Assembly (NCBI GenBank): GCA_038496445.1
Contig: JALMLS010000299.1
Span: 124,001-188,000 of the forward strand
DNA length: 64,000 nucleotides
Source of the DNA: Trichosphaerium sp. ATCC 40318
Taxonomy: Eukaryota > Discosea > Flabellinia > Trichosidae
Direction of reading: 5' to 3'
The position numbers were made by a program, and so were the translations under genes. The notes under the pieces were generated by a model. It was given only the letters and a program-made list of their open reading frames with translations. It was not told the DNA's origin and did not search any database. Below, piece by piece: positions 1 through 10,694 of the stretch (the stretch's first letter is position 1; every line of letters starts with the position of its first letter).

Positions 1-327
1 GGCTTTTTGCGACAAAAAAAACAAAAAAAGAAAGAAAATCATTGGCGTTTTAAAAGCTATGTTCAATAAAAATGTACAGTTGTTAATAATCATCGCGGTC
101 AGTATACAAGAAAGAGAGTGTATAAGATTTAAGGGTTGTCAGTACACTTTAGAACCTCAACACGTTACGGAACGACGAAGCCCTCAAAAGTAATATCATA
201 ATTTTGTACAAAGTTGTTTTAGTTTATTGAAACATTTGTCCTGTTGTTATTTCATTTAGTAACGTTGTTGGTAATTACCCTAGAGTACTCAAGTGTTAAC
301 AACCAGCTAATGTCATAAACTGTTTTA
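1..327. other. Intergenic, no gene seen
   Basis: I see no exon that can be read with confidence. There are A-rich runs near the left edge. The stretch lies downstream of the stop codon of the C2/proline-rich gene on the minus strand and probably holds its 3' UTR. Confidence 0.4.
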
Positions 328-2689
328 TTATGCTTGACGTACGTATTGTTGTTGTTGATAACCTCCAGGTTGTCCTTGCTGAGGAGGCGGTTGACCTTGA
401 CCGTATCCATAAGGTTGCATTTGTCCTTGTTGTTGAGGAGGTTGACCTTATCAAATCAGTCAGAACTTCTTAATTTTAAATCAATGTCTTACCGTAACCT
501 TGTTGCGGAGGATATTGCTGCCTGTTTGTGTTCGCAACATTCGCTACAGAAAAGAGTGAACCAAAGCTACTTTGCACACCAACACGTTTTTTTTTTCCTT
601 ATCATACCTTGATAACCTTGTGTATTTAACTGTCCTGCATTATACTGCTGTGGCGGTTGTTGGTAGCCTCCTAGAAAAGAATTCTTTAAGAAAATCAAGC
701 TTCCGTTAGTTCAGTTTTACTTACCTTGTGGTGGTCCGTTGTATCCCTGTTGTGGTGGTCTATTATAACCTTGTTGAGGGCTTCTATATCCCCCCGGTGG
801 GCCTTGGTTGAAACCACCCTGTTGTGGCGGTGGTCTAAAGTTTCCTTGTCCTGGTGGAGGCCCTTGGTGTTGACCTGGAGGAGGTCGGTAGTTTTGTTGA
901 CCTGGTGGAGGACCTTGGTGTTGACGTTGGCCGGGAGGAGGTCCAAAATTACCTCCATGCCCTTGAGGAGGTCCAAAGTTTCCTTGGCCTAGAGGTGGGC
1001 CAAAATTGCCTTGTTGTCGTTGAGGTGGGAAGCTACCTTGACGATTTGGTGCTTGATAATTTTGGCCAGGAGGTTGGCGTTGACCAGGTGGCCCTTGTCC
1101 TGGAGGTGCTCCTTGATGTTGATGACCTGGTGGAGGCCCTTGGTGTTGGCCGGGAGGAGGTCGGAAATTTTGGTGGCCTGGCGGAGGTCCTTGTCCTGGC
1201 GGAGGTCTTTGTCCTGGCGGAGGTCCTTGGAGTTGGCGTTGACCAGGTGGTCCTTGTCCCGGCGGAGGTCCTTGCCGGTGGCCAGGTGGTGGCTGGGAGC
1301 CTTGTGGAGGTGGTCTAAAGTTTTGCTGGTTTGGAGGTGGTCCATTATCTGTGTAATGCGTAAGATTTAAAAAAAGTGTATAAATGGTTAGCTTACTTTG
1401 TTGTGGTGGTTGATAACCAGGCGGATAACCTTCTGGCACATTTGATGCACCTTTAGGTGGATTTTGTCCAGGAGGAGGTGCATTACCCTGTCCTGGTGGA
1501 GGTTCTTGTCCTGGCGGATGTCCTTGTCCTGGCGGAGGTCCTTGACCTTGTGGAGGAGCGCCTTGTGGTGGTTCTTGTCCTTGAGGATTATTCTGTTTTG
1601 GAGGTTCTTGACCTTTCGGAGGTGGGTTACCACCGCTTGGAGGCTTTCCTTCTAGTTGTTTTTGTGGTGCTGCCTTACCAGGCTCACGTCCTCCCTTCTT
1701 TGGTGCTGATTTCTGTGGACCACGTTGCGCAGGACGTTGTGCAGGACGTTGTGAAGGACGGCTTGATTGTTTCTTTGATGCTGCGGATCTTTTTGGTGGA
1801 TTCTTTGTTTTCATATCTTCTGGTGTTATATCCACTATAAAACGGCGTTAATCATTCACCACATACGCAGTGTTATGTGAACGAACCTGCTTCGCTATCT
1901 GGAACGTAAGTTTTCGGATCTGTGCCGAAATTTAGAGCCTAAACTTTTTGTTTAATGTACAATGTCGAGAAACACTATTGCGCACTGTCATTTCTATCGT
2001 CAAGAAGCCAACTTGTTTTTTACCGTGCTCTAGAGCAAGTTTTTTCTTAACTGGAATACCCTCAGGTAACTGTCGTAACCGGTAACGCGCATGCCCGACC
2101 TTTTCCACGCGTTAGATGTGGTTGAAGGCCGTTAAAAAATATATCATACCTCTCGGGCTATACCCACTTGTGGATCGCTTGTTACTGTAACCTAGAGTGT
2201 AATTAAAGACTGGTGTCAATTAGTTTCCAAAATGTATTGGGATACCTTCAACGTTGCTGTATTGGCGTCGTACATTGGCATCTTCCACTGTTTACGATTC
2301 CATTTAGGTGTAGTCGTTAATGCTTTCCATTTACTAGGTGACGTATTAGAAACGCTTCAGCCACGATTTGAGGCTGTGTACTCCGTTTTGTAGGCCTTGC
2401 CCCATTGTTTGCTTTCTCCAACCTGACATTGTCCGCGCAACCAATTATCTTATCAATTAGAGTGGGTTACAACGTTAGAACGGCGCGTACAGTTTTTATT
2501 TAACTTGCAATCTATAAATCTAACTTCTACCTCAGCGAAAACGTCCTCACTGTACACAATTGGCGGTTGCTGCGGTTGTGGAACTTGTTGAACAATTACA
2601 GGTGCTCCATAAGTCTGCACGGGTGCACCTACAACTGTGGTAACAATAGGAGTAGTAGTTACTACTGCAGGAGCGCCGTAGTAGTACAT
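328..2689 (-). CDS. C2 domain protein with long Pro/Gly/Gln-rich tail
   Basis: Multi-exon model starting at the ATG at 2689. The short N-terminus is rich in Val, Pro and Gln (MYYYGAPAVV). The C2 fold is spread over exons at about 2540-1970: AEVEVRFIDC, TPKWNRKQWKMPMYDANTAT, LKVTVTSDPQVG and KQVGFLTIEMT match the usual strand order ending in a G-L-I strand. The exon with ALNFGTDPKTYVPDSEAG joins phase-correctly to VDITPEDMKTKNPP and then to about 350 residues of PPPGQ/QGPPPGQ repeats. The stop is at 328-330. Introns near 1349-1396, 672-724 and below 607 have canonical ends; the first is 48 bp, a multiple of three with no stop, so retention would also be readable. C2 domains usually bind Ca2+ and phospholipid, and the tail is probably disordered and adhesive or condensing. 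One exon near 2400 could be read in two frames, so the middle of C2 is uncertain. Function unknown. Confidence 0.6.
730..1620 (-). repeat. Coding repeat, PPPGQ/GPPPGQ units
   Basis: Degenerate tandem units encoding G-P-P-P-G-Q and G-P-P-G-Q-R-Q fill this stretch of the C2/proline-rich gene. The nucleotide units drift (multiples of 9 to 18 bp), as expected of a protein-level low-complexity region, not a satellite. Expect length variation between strains. Confidence 0.8.
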
Positions 2690-3043
2690 CCTGACTGTAA
2701 TGACAAAACCGTTAGCGAAAAACGGTCAAAGCTAGCTTCAGTCCCGAAAAGGTGTTTTATATTATGTACTAAATCGACAACCATGCGTAATCGAATACGA
2801 ATGGCACCCTGGCATAAAACGTTTGCTGTTTTTGATTAGATCCCACGTGTTAAACATAAATATGTACTGTAGTACGTCAGTTTAACGTATTCTGTTTGTT
2901 GAAAAAAGTCTCAGAACTGTGAAAACCAATGTGTGTTATTGTGGTTATTCCGCAAAATTTCACTTATTTATTGTTAAGGCTAGAAATAAATCCTTTAATT
3001 GGCTACACTCGACGGACGATACTCTTTAATTACATATTCCCCA
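2690..3043. promoter_or_regulatory. Divergent promoter region, C2 gene / IFRD
   Basis: About 350 bp separate the start codons of two divergently transcribed genes. I see no exon and no motif that I can name. It must hold both promoters. Confidence 0.4.
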
Positions 3044-4729
3044 ATGCCGCGAGGTGGAAAGCAGAGACGTGAGACTTTGATACTGTTTAAACTATACCCG
3101 TTCTTACGCTGCCCAAGGTCGTGAGCAACGAAAAAAGCGTCAGGAACCTGATACAAGCGTTACAGAGAAGCAATTCGAGGACTTCTTTAAGAACAAGCCT
3201 GAGGCTGGTTTAGAAGACTCCCTTGACCTACTTTTTGAATCTAGGTAATGTTTAACGCATGTTGTAAAAAGTACTAACCCAAATAGCTACAAATCGAGAG
3301 AACTTGGGTACAGAGCACTTTTGCATCACCTTTCAAAGGCCTTCCATGAGTCTTTCGTTGACACAAGGTACGGAATATTTAATTTTAGTCTGCGTGCGCC
3401 TTAGACTCGATAGTAAACAAACCATCGCAAGCGCAGTGAGAACTAGCTTTCGTAAAGGGAAAAACGGTGAACGATACCTTGCTGCTCGTTCTTTTTCTTT
3501 GACTTGCGTTACCCTCGGTACATCATTTTATTGTACGACCATATCGCGTTTAATAGTATTCAGGTGTTGAGTGTGAGGAGCTGTTTAAAGAAATGAAAGA
3601 GCCGTTAATGAAAATTGTACTAGAACTTACCCAGGACGCTTTAACAGCATCTGCAGTACGTATCGCAATTTATTTTGACTGACTACAAAACTAACGACAC
3701 CATAGTGCATTGATGCCCTTGCATTGACGTGTTTTATTGGTGCCGAAGAAGATGAGGACACTTGGTCCGTATTAACGTTCTTGTACTCCCTATTCGCCAA
3801 GTCTATTCCAAATTACGTCACAGCGGCAATTGATGCGTGGGTATTGCTCTTAACGACCGTCAGTCAGACAAAAGTCGTCAACGACATTTTACCAAAGTGC
3901 GTCTTAACAAATTTTTATTGTAGAAAATATTTTGGTTTGTGAAAAATACGTCATCTTCAAACAATGTTCCCAACATTTTTAGGGCATTACCACGATTATG
4001 TGTACTGTTAGAGAAAGGTAACGTTGACCTCAAGATCGCCGTTGGTGAAGCTATCGCTGTTCTATGTTCAATCTATATGTCCCATACAAAAACAGAGCAA
4101 GAGGTAACAGTTCTCATACTATACTCTACTCATTCTAACTCCTTGTGAAACTAGTCATACGATCCAGAAGTATTTAGTGATTATATTGATATAGATAGTT
4201 TGCTCGATACTCTCAACGACCTTGGAAGCAGCGGACAGAAAAAGTATTTGAGTAAAGGAGATAGACAAAGACAACGACAGTCATTTAAGAATATTCTTGA
4301 TATGGTAGAAGCTGGCTATGAAATAGACCACTCTATGGTTATAAAAGGGCAACCAGTACAGATCAGCGGTTGGTGTCCAGTTAAGCAATTTCAGTTTTTC
4401 AGAAATGTACTCGGTGCTGGTCTTCAATTACATTTTGAGGTACGTCAGTTGCGTCACTGATTGTCAAAATGCTTATTAAAAATAGGAGAACGAATTACTT
4501 TCTGACATCTTTGGTGTTACCTTACACAATACTACTAACTCTCGCATGTCTAAAGTGGAAAAGGTATGCAACAATTTTCTTATTTCTTATTGCAACTGCT
4601 TGATCGTTGACGTTATCGCAGCGAATGTACATGTCTCCGAACTCTGGCGTTAGTAGAGATCGAGCACAACAGCGGAGTTACGATCGTGCGACGAAACGCG
4701 ACCAAAATACACAATTTTTGTATGACTAA
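3044..4729 (+). CDS. Interferon-related developmental regulator (IFRD) family
   Basis: About eight exons. The N-terminus MPRGGKQR continues into a basic segment (REQRKKRQEPD), then helical-repeat sequence: YKSRELGYRALLHHLSKAF, TSFRKGKNGERYLAARSFSL, ECEELFKEMKEPLMKIVLEL and IPNYVTAAIDAWVLLLT. The strongest evidence is the C-terminus: LSKGDRQRQRQSFKNILDMV followed by CPVKQFQFFRNVLGAGLQLH, the IFRD_C signature, then SDIFGVTL. The protein ends at TAA 4727-4729 after RDQNTQFLYD. IFRD proteins are ARM-like transcriptional co-regulators; yeast Ifh-type and human IFRD1/2 relatives have been tied to histone deacetylase complexes and to translation of uORF mRNAs. Donors such as GTACGG and GTACAT are typical of this genome. 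The family call is firm; exact exon edges near 3360-3380 are less so. Confidence 0.85.
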
Positions 4730-4779
4730 AAAGAATTACCTAACAAAACTGTAAACTATCCAATAAACTTTCTATTATA

Positions 4780-7700
4780 ATGTTACCTATACGCAAAGGA
4801 TTTATTGCAACGTACGCGCATAATATCGAATACTACACCTCAGCTCAAACACCCTTGAGACTTGCTTGTTCCACTCGTATTCAAACCAATGGTACTAACA
4901 CGCCTGTATCAAGATTGTACGATGCGCCGGTTCCGCTGGCGAAAGTATTCAGTGATAGTTTGACGAAATTTGCAGAAAGTAAATTTTTGGTCGAAGTTTG
5001 TTGAGACTCACAACAACAACACCCACAACTGCAACAGCATGTCAGGTACCGTATTACACTCAATATAGCTTGTTTTACTATAGTGGTTTAACGTTTAATG
5101 TAGTTTACGCTTGGGGAACTGGTACAAGAGGCCGCTTAGGCACAGGAAACGAAAAGACGCAACTAGATCCAGTCGTACTGGAAGGATTGAAGGGGAAAAA
5201 CATTGTTGAAATTTCATGTGGCGAACAGCACTCTCTAGCGCTTACAGGTGCGTAACGATTCGTTTTACACTTGTTTCGTATTTTTATCTATCCGGGAACA
5301 CTGCTTACGAGGTTAGAGTACGGTACTGTATACAGCTGGGGTCGTGGCACAGAGGGACAACACGGGAACAACAAACGGGAAAAGTTTCAAGTGAAACCTG
5401 ATCGCATACGAACGCTCGCATCTGAAACGATAACCCAAGTATCTTGCGGCGCGCACCACAATCTCGCTCTTACCTGTACGCTAGGCAAAAGCGTAATTTT
5501 AGCGTCTAATAAAACACTAGCGCAAGGAGAGGTATTTCAATGGGGTAAACTACACAGAAACGCAGAGGGTACGATTCAAAGCGAAAAAATACACAGTTTT
5601 TGACGCTTGTATTAGAAGGAGCATATTTTGGTGTCGCTATCGGTTTAGCCGGTATGTCCGATTGGAAACGAAAGATGATTGATCGCTCTCATAAGAAATA
5701 CTATGCTGGTAAGTTATAAAACAGATATCACGTGATTTGATGAGGTGTTCTAAAATATCAACAGGAAGAAACAAAAAAGAAACTGTTGAGGCTGGCGATG
5801 ATAAAGTGACTTACGATAAAGAAATGACTAATTTCGGGCAGTTTAAGGCGTATGTTCAACCAAGCCCAGTGCCAGTAATACCACTACAAAAACACCGCGT
5901 AACAGAAGTAGCAGCTGGTTATTCTTTTAGTATTGCAATAACAGGTAACATAAACTAAACTTCTGAAAAAACTGATTGAAGATAACAATTTTGTTGTTGG
6001 ATGCGCCATTTTCTTACACTTTATTAGATACTGGCAAAGGATACTCTTGGGGATTTAACGACAAATTTCAATTGGGTCTTGGGCATCGCTACAATATCCC
6101 AGAACCTGTCATTATTCCTGGCCTTGAAAGAATGTCACGTGCTTGTTGTGGTCAGCAACATACTGTTTGTATTGATAAAGATGGTAACGGTTGGTCATGG
6201 GTATGTTGACACAAAATGAAATCATGTTCTAGTACTGACATTTTTTCTAGGGACTGAACGTATTTGGTCAGCTCGGACAGGGCAAGATAAAGGATGTTGG
6301 TAGACCACAGCGCATTGAATTTTTCGTTGAAGAAAAAATAAAGTTAAAACAAGTAGCTTGCGGTTCTCATCATACTGTTGCTGTGACTGATGATGGAAGA
6401 ATTTTCTCTTGGGGTAGTTCAGAATATGGTATGCGTTTATAAACTTGTTGGTAATTTTTGGGTCATCATTAACTCTTAATTCAGGTCAACAAGGTGGTAC
6501 CAAAGATGGTATGGATTGGGAAGCGGGTGCTAAGAAAAAACGTACTGGTAAATCCAAAGAAGACGCATACTATTATGCAACACCACGTGAATTAGATGCT
6601 TTTGATGGTAAAAAAGTTGCTACAATATGTTGTGGCGCTTTACATAACGTTGTAACAACAGGTACGAACGATGATAGAAAATCTTAAACAGTAACAAAAA
6701 TTAACTTTTTCTTTGTAGAAAATGGTGAAGTGTACACATGGGGATGGGGTATAAATGGTGCATTGGGCCATGGTAATAGAAAATATAGATTAAGACCTAG
6801 TTGTGTACAAAGATTGAAGGGCGAGCCTCTATCACATGTTGCAGCTGGACCAGTATTTACTTTCGCTGTTACAGGTAACATTTTTTTTCATTCGCCTGTG
6901 TTTCGTTCTTTATCTTATAAAATTGTTTAGCCAAGGGTAACTCTACATTCGCTTTCGACTTTAAACAATATATAAATTCGAAAGAATATAGTGATATTGA
7001 AATTCATGTACAAGGCAAAAAGTTACATGCACATAAGGTAAACGCAATGCGTGATTATACTTATCTTCTCGCACAAAATTTCTTATTTTTTTCCTAGGTG
7101 ATCATATTTAGTCGTTGTCCTAGACTACGTGCGATGTGGTCTATGTACCAACGGTTTTCTCTACATACAGATGAAGTAAGATCGTGGAAACGTATTTTAC
7201 ATACTAATATTTCTCTAGGATCCTTTCGTTATCCCTAACGTTGAATATCGTGTTTTCCTATCATTATTATACTATCTGTACACCGATCATCTCAAAGTCG
7301 CTTCACATCTTGTTGAGAAGCTATCAAACTTAGCAAAAGAGCTCAGATTGCCTCGTTTAGTTGTTCTATGTGAACGTTATTCATTATTCAAAGAATCAGT
7401 TGGTACGCTACTTTTACTTGGTTGTTGTGTCTTTTTGACTTTCTAACTCTTGCCAGGTGGTAACGAAAAGCTACTCATCGGTGTGCCACCTTCTAAATTC
7501 TCAATGGACTTGAGGATGGGTGTCAATGACTCTGACTTTTCAGATGTCACTTTCGGATTATCAGGTATTGTAAATCAGCTTTATCTCCTGTTATCCAAGA
7601 TTAAAAGCTAACTAATGATTAGATGGATCTAAAGTATCAGCACATCGTATTGTATTGGCAGCACGATGCGATTACTTCAGAACTATTTTTGAGTCAAGCT

Positions 7701-8381
7701 TTAGAGAAAAAGACTTGGCCTCTATTCCTATGCTTGAAATTCCACAAGATATCTTCCTTGCGCTTCTTTCAACCATATACACCAATGGAACAGAGATAGA
7801 TCCTGATTTGGTTGTACCTGTATTACTAGCAGCTGATCGCTTCCTACTAGATGATTTAAAAGAGGTACGCAAAACGATCGTTTGTACCCTTTGTTTTCTT
7901 TCTTCTATCTTGTTTTCTTATTCTTTTCTTTAGCGACTTGAAAAGTTACTCGAACCAGAATGTACATTAGATACTGTGGCTGATTTGTTATTGATTAGTG
8001 AACAGTCTTCAAGCCCTAGACTTAAAAAATCCTGTGTAGATTTTATAGTAGCAAACTACGACAAGTTTAAAGGTAAGCAATATCAGAAAAAGAGAGTGTA
8101 ACATACTTACTCATTATTTAGCTACTGAGGGATTAAGTATTTTGCGTGAGGCTTCACCAACAACACTACGTGCTATTGAATTCCTTAATCATAAGCAAAA
8201 ATCTTCTGCAACAGAAAGGGAGGAAAGCGTTGTAAAACAATCAGCAAAAGCAGGTGTGTAAGATTATTTATAAAAATGTAACAAAGAAACAAAAAACCAA
8301 CGCAAATTCTTCTTGCTTGTACCAATAGAAATGGCTTTTGACAATGACCATGCTGTATCGTTTTTACTTCTTTTACCTTGA
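4780..8381 (+). CDS. RCC1-repeat and tandem BTB domain protein
   Basis: More than ten exons. After an N-terminus without assigned fold (MLPIRKGFIATYAHN), RCC1 blades follow one another: YAWGTGTRGRLGTGN, VYSWGRGTEGQHGNN, FQWGKLHRNAEG, YSWGFNDKFQLGLGHR, LNVFGQLGQGK, FSWGSSEYGQQGG and YTWGWGINGALGHGNRK, each with the C-G-x-x-H-(N/T) signature after it, together a seven-bladed propeller. Two BTB/POZ domains follow: one from KEYSDIEIHVQGKKLHAHKV, and one from DSDFSDVTFGLSDGSKVSAH through LKERLEKLLEPECTL. Proteins of this layout often act as adaptors for cullin-3 ligases or in small-GTPase signalling. The end is uncertain: the frame stops at 8261, but a good intron (GTGTGTAAG to ACCAATAG, 8255-8330) adds EMAFDNDHAV and a stop at 8381, which I prefer. 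Confidence 0.85.
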
Positions 8382-8517
8382 GTATGTATACAAGAAGCTT
8401 AATGTAACCTCCTTGCATTGAAGTCAAACAAATGCTAAAACTTAAAAAAACCATCATGTGCGACAAGTACTTGGTAAAGATGCCAGTAGCTTGCTACTGC
8501 AAAATTTTTAATTCTAT

Positions 8518-9300
8518 TTATTTTTCTACAATGACAAAGAATATCCATCTCTGATAATCGCTCCCCATTCTCCCTAAGTCTTTGTTGATATCTGGTACAT
8601 AAAATTGAACACTTTTCTCGTGTGGTATCAGTTTAGCTGCTGAAACAGATCTTTGTAGAACTTCATTACATTTGTGGTATTCTATATCGTCAATATGAAT
8701 AAGGCCAGCGAGACATACAATGTAGTTTTCTTCAGTGTTGATGCTTTCAAAAAAATCTGTAAAATCAGTTACAAGATTTGGTGCATCACCATAGTAGGCA
8801 TAATCTATTTGTCCGTATTCGCGGTATTCTGTTTTTTCTGGAAATTGAGCACGTGTTTGGTCATACCTTTTGCTCTTGACTTCGTTTTGACCAGTCAGAG
8901 CGATATCCGTTGTAAAGTACACGTTACGTTGTAAGTACGCTCCTTTTCTATAAGGTGACTCCATAGTGTCCGCCAACGCTTGAACGTAAGCTTGAGGGTC
9001 TAGAGGAGTAGTGTATCGAGGTATTGAAGCGACTATAAACGAAATAGCTTCAGTACACAGTATTTCCTTGTTTTTATGCGAAAGTAAGCGTAGTATCTTA
9101 TCATACTCCTTTGGAGATAATTTATTGCCTTTGGAAAATTGTAGTGCGATGTATTCATTCGTTTGGCGCTTTAAAAACGAGTCCACGGCATTTAACCACG
9201 AACTAGATACTTGCCTACTTCGATAAAAGTCTTTCCTGCTGTCAAAAGTGGTGTTGTAAAGCTCTTTGAGAACAATAAAGAGAGTATCATAATCAGCCAT
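8518..9300 (-). CDS. Intronless hypothetical protein, possible F-box-like N-terminus
   Basis: Single exon of 260 codons from the ATG at 9300; twelve bases upstream the frame is open but has only a TTG. The first 60 residues (MADYDTLFIVLKELY, SRKDFYRSRQVSSSWLNAV) resemble an F-box helix pattern (polar start, then R-x-V-S-x-x-W), but this is weak. The rest is mixed charged sequence ending YQRWIFFVIVEK, with no motif I recognise. It lacks introns, unlike nearly every neighbour, a trait shared with the zinc-ribbon gene 400 bp away. Confidence 0.6.
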   Translation of the reverse strand: MADYDTLFIVLKELYNTTFDSRKDFYRSRQVSSSWLNAVDSFLKRQTNEYIALQFSKGNKLSPKEYDKILRLLSHKNKEILCTEAISFIVASIPRYTTPLDPQAYVQALADTMESPYRKGAYLQRNVYFTTDIALTGQNEVKSKRYDQTRAQFPEKTEYREYGQIDYAYYGDAPNLVTDFTDFFESINTEENYIVCLAGLIHIDDIEYHKCNEVLQRSVSAAKLIPHEKSVQFYVPDINKDLGRMGSDYQRWIFFVIVEK

Positions 9301-9321
9301 TGTGGATTGCAACGTAGTTAA

Positions 9322-9494
9322 ATGATACGTGATAAGTCAATAACGTTAGTATCAGTGTGTAGCACAAATACAACAAGTTCCAAGTCCAAAAGTGGCATGT
9401 TTTACTTAATTTTCTTATTAAAATACGGGAAACTGCTAGTGTCGAACGTGTTGCTGCTTTGAGATCACTAGAACAGTTATGTTTTGATGCCTAA
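9322..9494 (+). CDS. Possible small gene, two exons
   Basis: Joining MIRDKSITLVSVCSTNTTSS to IVERVAALRSLEQLCFDA across a 45-bp GT-AG intron (GTTTTAC to CTGCTAG) gives a 43-residue frame with gene-like composition. It starts only 21 bp from the divergent intronless gene. A second intron-like stretch (GTAAGCATACC to CTATCAGCAG, about 9540-9606) could extend it towards 9720 in another frame, overlapping the 3' end of the zinc-ribbon gene. I cannot decide between these models, and it may be non-coding. Confidence 0.25.
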
Positions 9495-9701
9495 AACACC
9501 ACGAGGTACAATTGGCCATTCCCCACAAATGAAGCGATGTAAGCATACCAAAAAAAAAAAGAGCAATAACTTTTTCCTCTTTTTTTCTTACTTTACATCT
9601 ATCAGCAGGCCTAAACGAGCTACAACCTCAAAAATGGATTGGACTCAAGAAAAACATATTATTTTTGTACATATGGACAATTACAGAGGAGAGTAATTTT
9701 C

Positions 9702-10325
9702 CTAGTTCTCTAGTTGCTTTAGACTAAGCAAACAATTTTTGAGTGATCTTTTTGATACGTCAGCACCAGGAAACAGCTGTTGAATATGGTCGTATCCAGG
9801 ATAAACACCTTCTTCAGCTAGAGACTTAACAATGGATGCTACAACGAATTGTTTTCTTCTCGCGAAGCGTTGTCGTTGTGCAAGAGATGACTTTTTTGTT
9901 GAAGACCTGAATTTTTTTACGCCATTTTTTTCAGACAGTTGGCTTCTGAAGACTTGTTCCCATTTTTTTTTCGCTTTTAATTCAATAGGAAGTTGCCTAC
10001 TACCCTCATAATATTTACCAAGCGCTTCTTCAATGTCTCGTAGACCTTGATTAAACCATATTTCATCCTCACACAAGTCGTCAAAGGACTGAGCTTGGTA
10101 ATGTATTTTCTTGTATGAAGATGAGTCAGAACGGTATAGATTGTACTCTGGTTCATCAGATATCATTCCTGATTGGGCAATTACACCACAAGATGTGCAT
10201 ACGAGTTCAGCACTTCGAGTTTGAGTGAAGTCTTTACCATCACATTGTGCGCAAGTTCTTGCATTGCGAAGGCTGTTGCGCTTCATCATTTGCTCTAACT
10301 CAATCTGTGTTTTAACAAGAGACAT
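9702..10325 (-). CDS. Intronless TFIIB-type zinc-ribbon protein
   Basis: Single exon from the ATG at 10325 (MSLVKTQIELEQMM), 207 residues. An upstream in-frame ATG at 10436 would add a basic, aromatic extension (MSKTTIFFFRF). The ribbon CAQCDGKDFTQTRSAELVCTSC followed by GVIAQSG and a DEPEYNLY segment matches TFIIB/Brf-type zinc ribbons with a reader-like tail (C-x2-C, then LVC-x2-CG). There are no cyclin-fold repeats afterwards. Instead comes a basic linker (KKFRSSTKKSSLAQRQRFAR) and a short helical end (YDHIQQLFPGADVSKRSLKN). It may bind RNA polymerase or DNA, but the truncated architecture differs from a general TFIIB. The lack of introns is odd here and would fit a retro-copied or transferred gene. 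A late-transcription-factor-like ribbon protein of large DNA viruses is one alternative. Confidence 0.55.
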   Translation of the reverse strand: MSLVKTQIELEQMMKRNSLRNARTCAQCDGKDFTQTRSAELVCTSCGVIAQSGMISDEPEYNLYRSDSSSYKKIHYQAQSFDDLCEDEIWFNQGLRDIEEALGKYYEGSRQLPIELKAKKKWEQVFRSQLSEKNGVKKFRSSTKKSSLAQRQRFARRKQFVVASIVKSLAEEGVYPGYDHIQQLFPGADVSKRSLKNCLLSLKQLEN

Positions 10326-10694
10326 GGTGTTATTGAATTTATTTAAGGCTTCTATTAGAAGTTTTTTGGTTGTGAAAATCGAAATTTTAACTTTGTTTGA
10401 TACAAAACGAAAGAAAAAAATTGTGGTTTTGGACATTCTTTTAGTAATATGTTGCAAGCGTGCAAACAACAGAAATGTAGCCTCACATTGGTCGAAACGT
10501 GAATAATGTAAAACAATTACATGAAACTAACTCATTCAACGAAAAATAGTGCACTATTTATCAATATTATTTTTCATTAACTTTTCTGACGGAGAAAAAA
10601 TCTATTGTAGACAATAACTGCTTTTTTTTTTTACATAATTTGTACATTTCTTTTTACCATTAAAACTACCATTACCATGGTACTGGCATCAACT
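10326..10694. promoter_or_regulatory. Spacer between nucleoporin end and zinc-ribbon gene
   Basis: About 370 bp between two minus-strand genes. It contains the possible alternative N-terminus of the zinc-ribbon gene (to 10436) and AT-rich sequence with a T run near 10622-10631. No other exon seen. It should hold the zinc-ribbon promoter and the nucleoporin 3' UTR. Confidence 0.35.

Noticed and set aside
854-1318. Plus-strand ORFs over the PPPGQ region (also 726-992, 1011-1370, 1457-1840)
   Set aside because: Antisense shadows of the proline-rich repeats; composition is simple and there is no start context or splice support.
9484-9696. Plus-strand frame MPKTPRGTIGHSPQMKR
   Set aside because: It reads straight through an A run and an intron-like T-rich tract (9549-9606), and its C-terminal part has no known domain. 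Kept only as part of an uncertain small-gene area.
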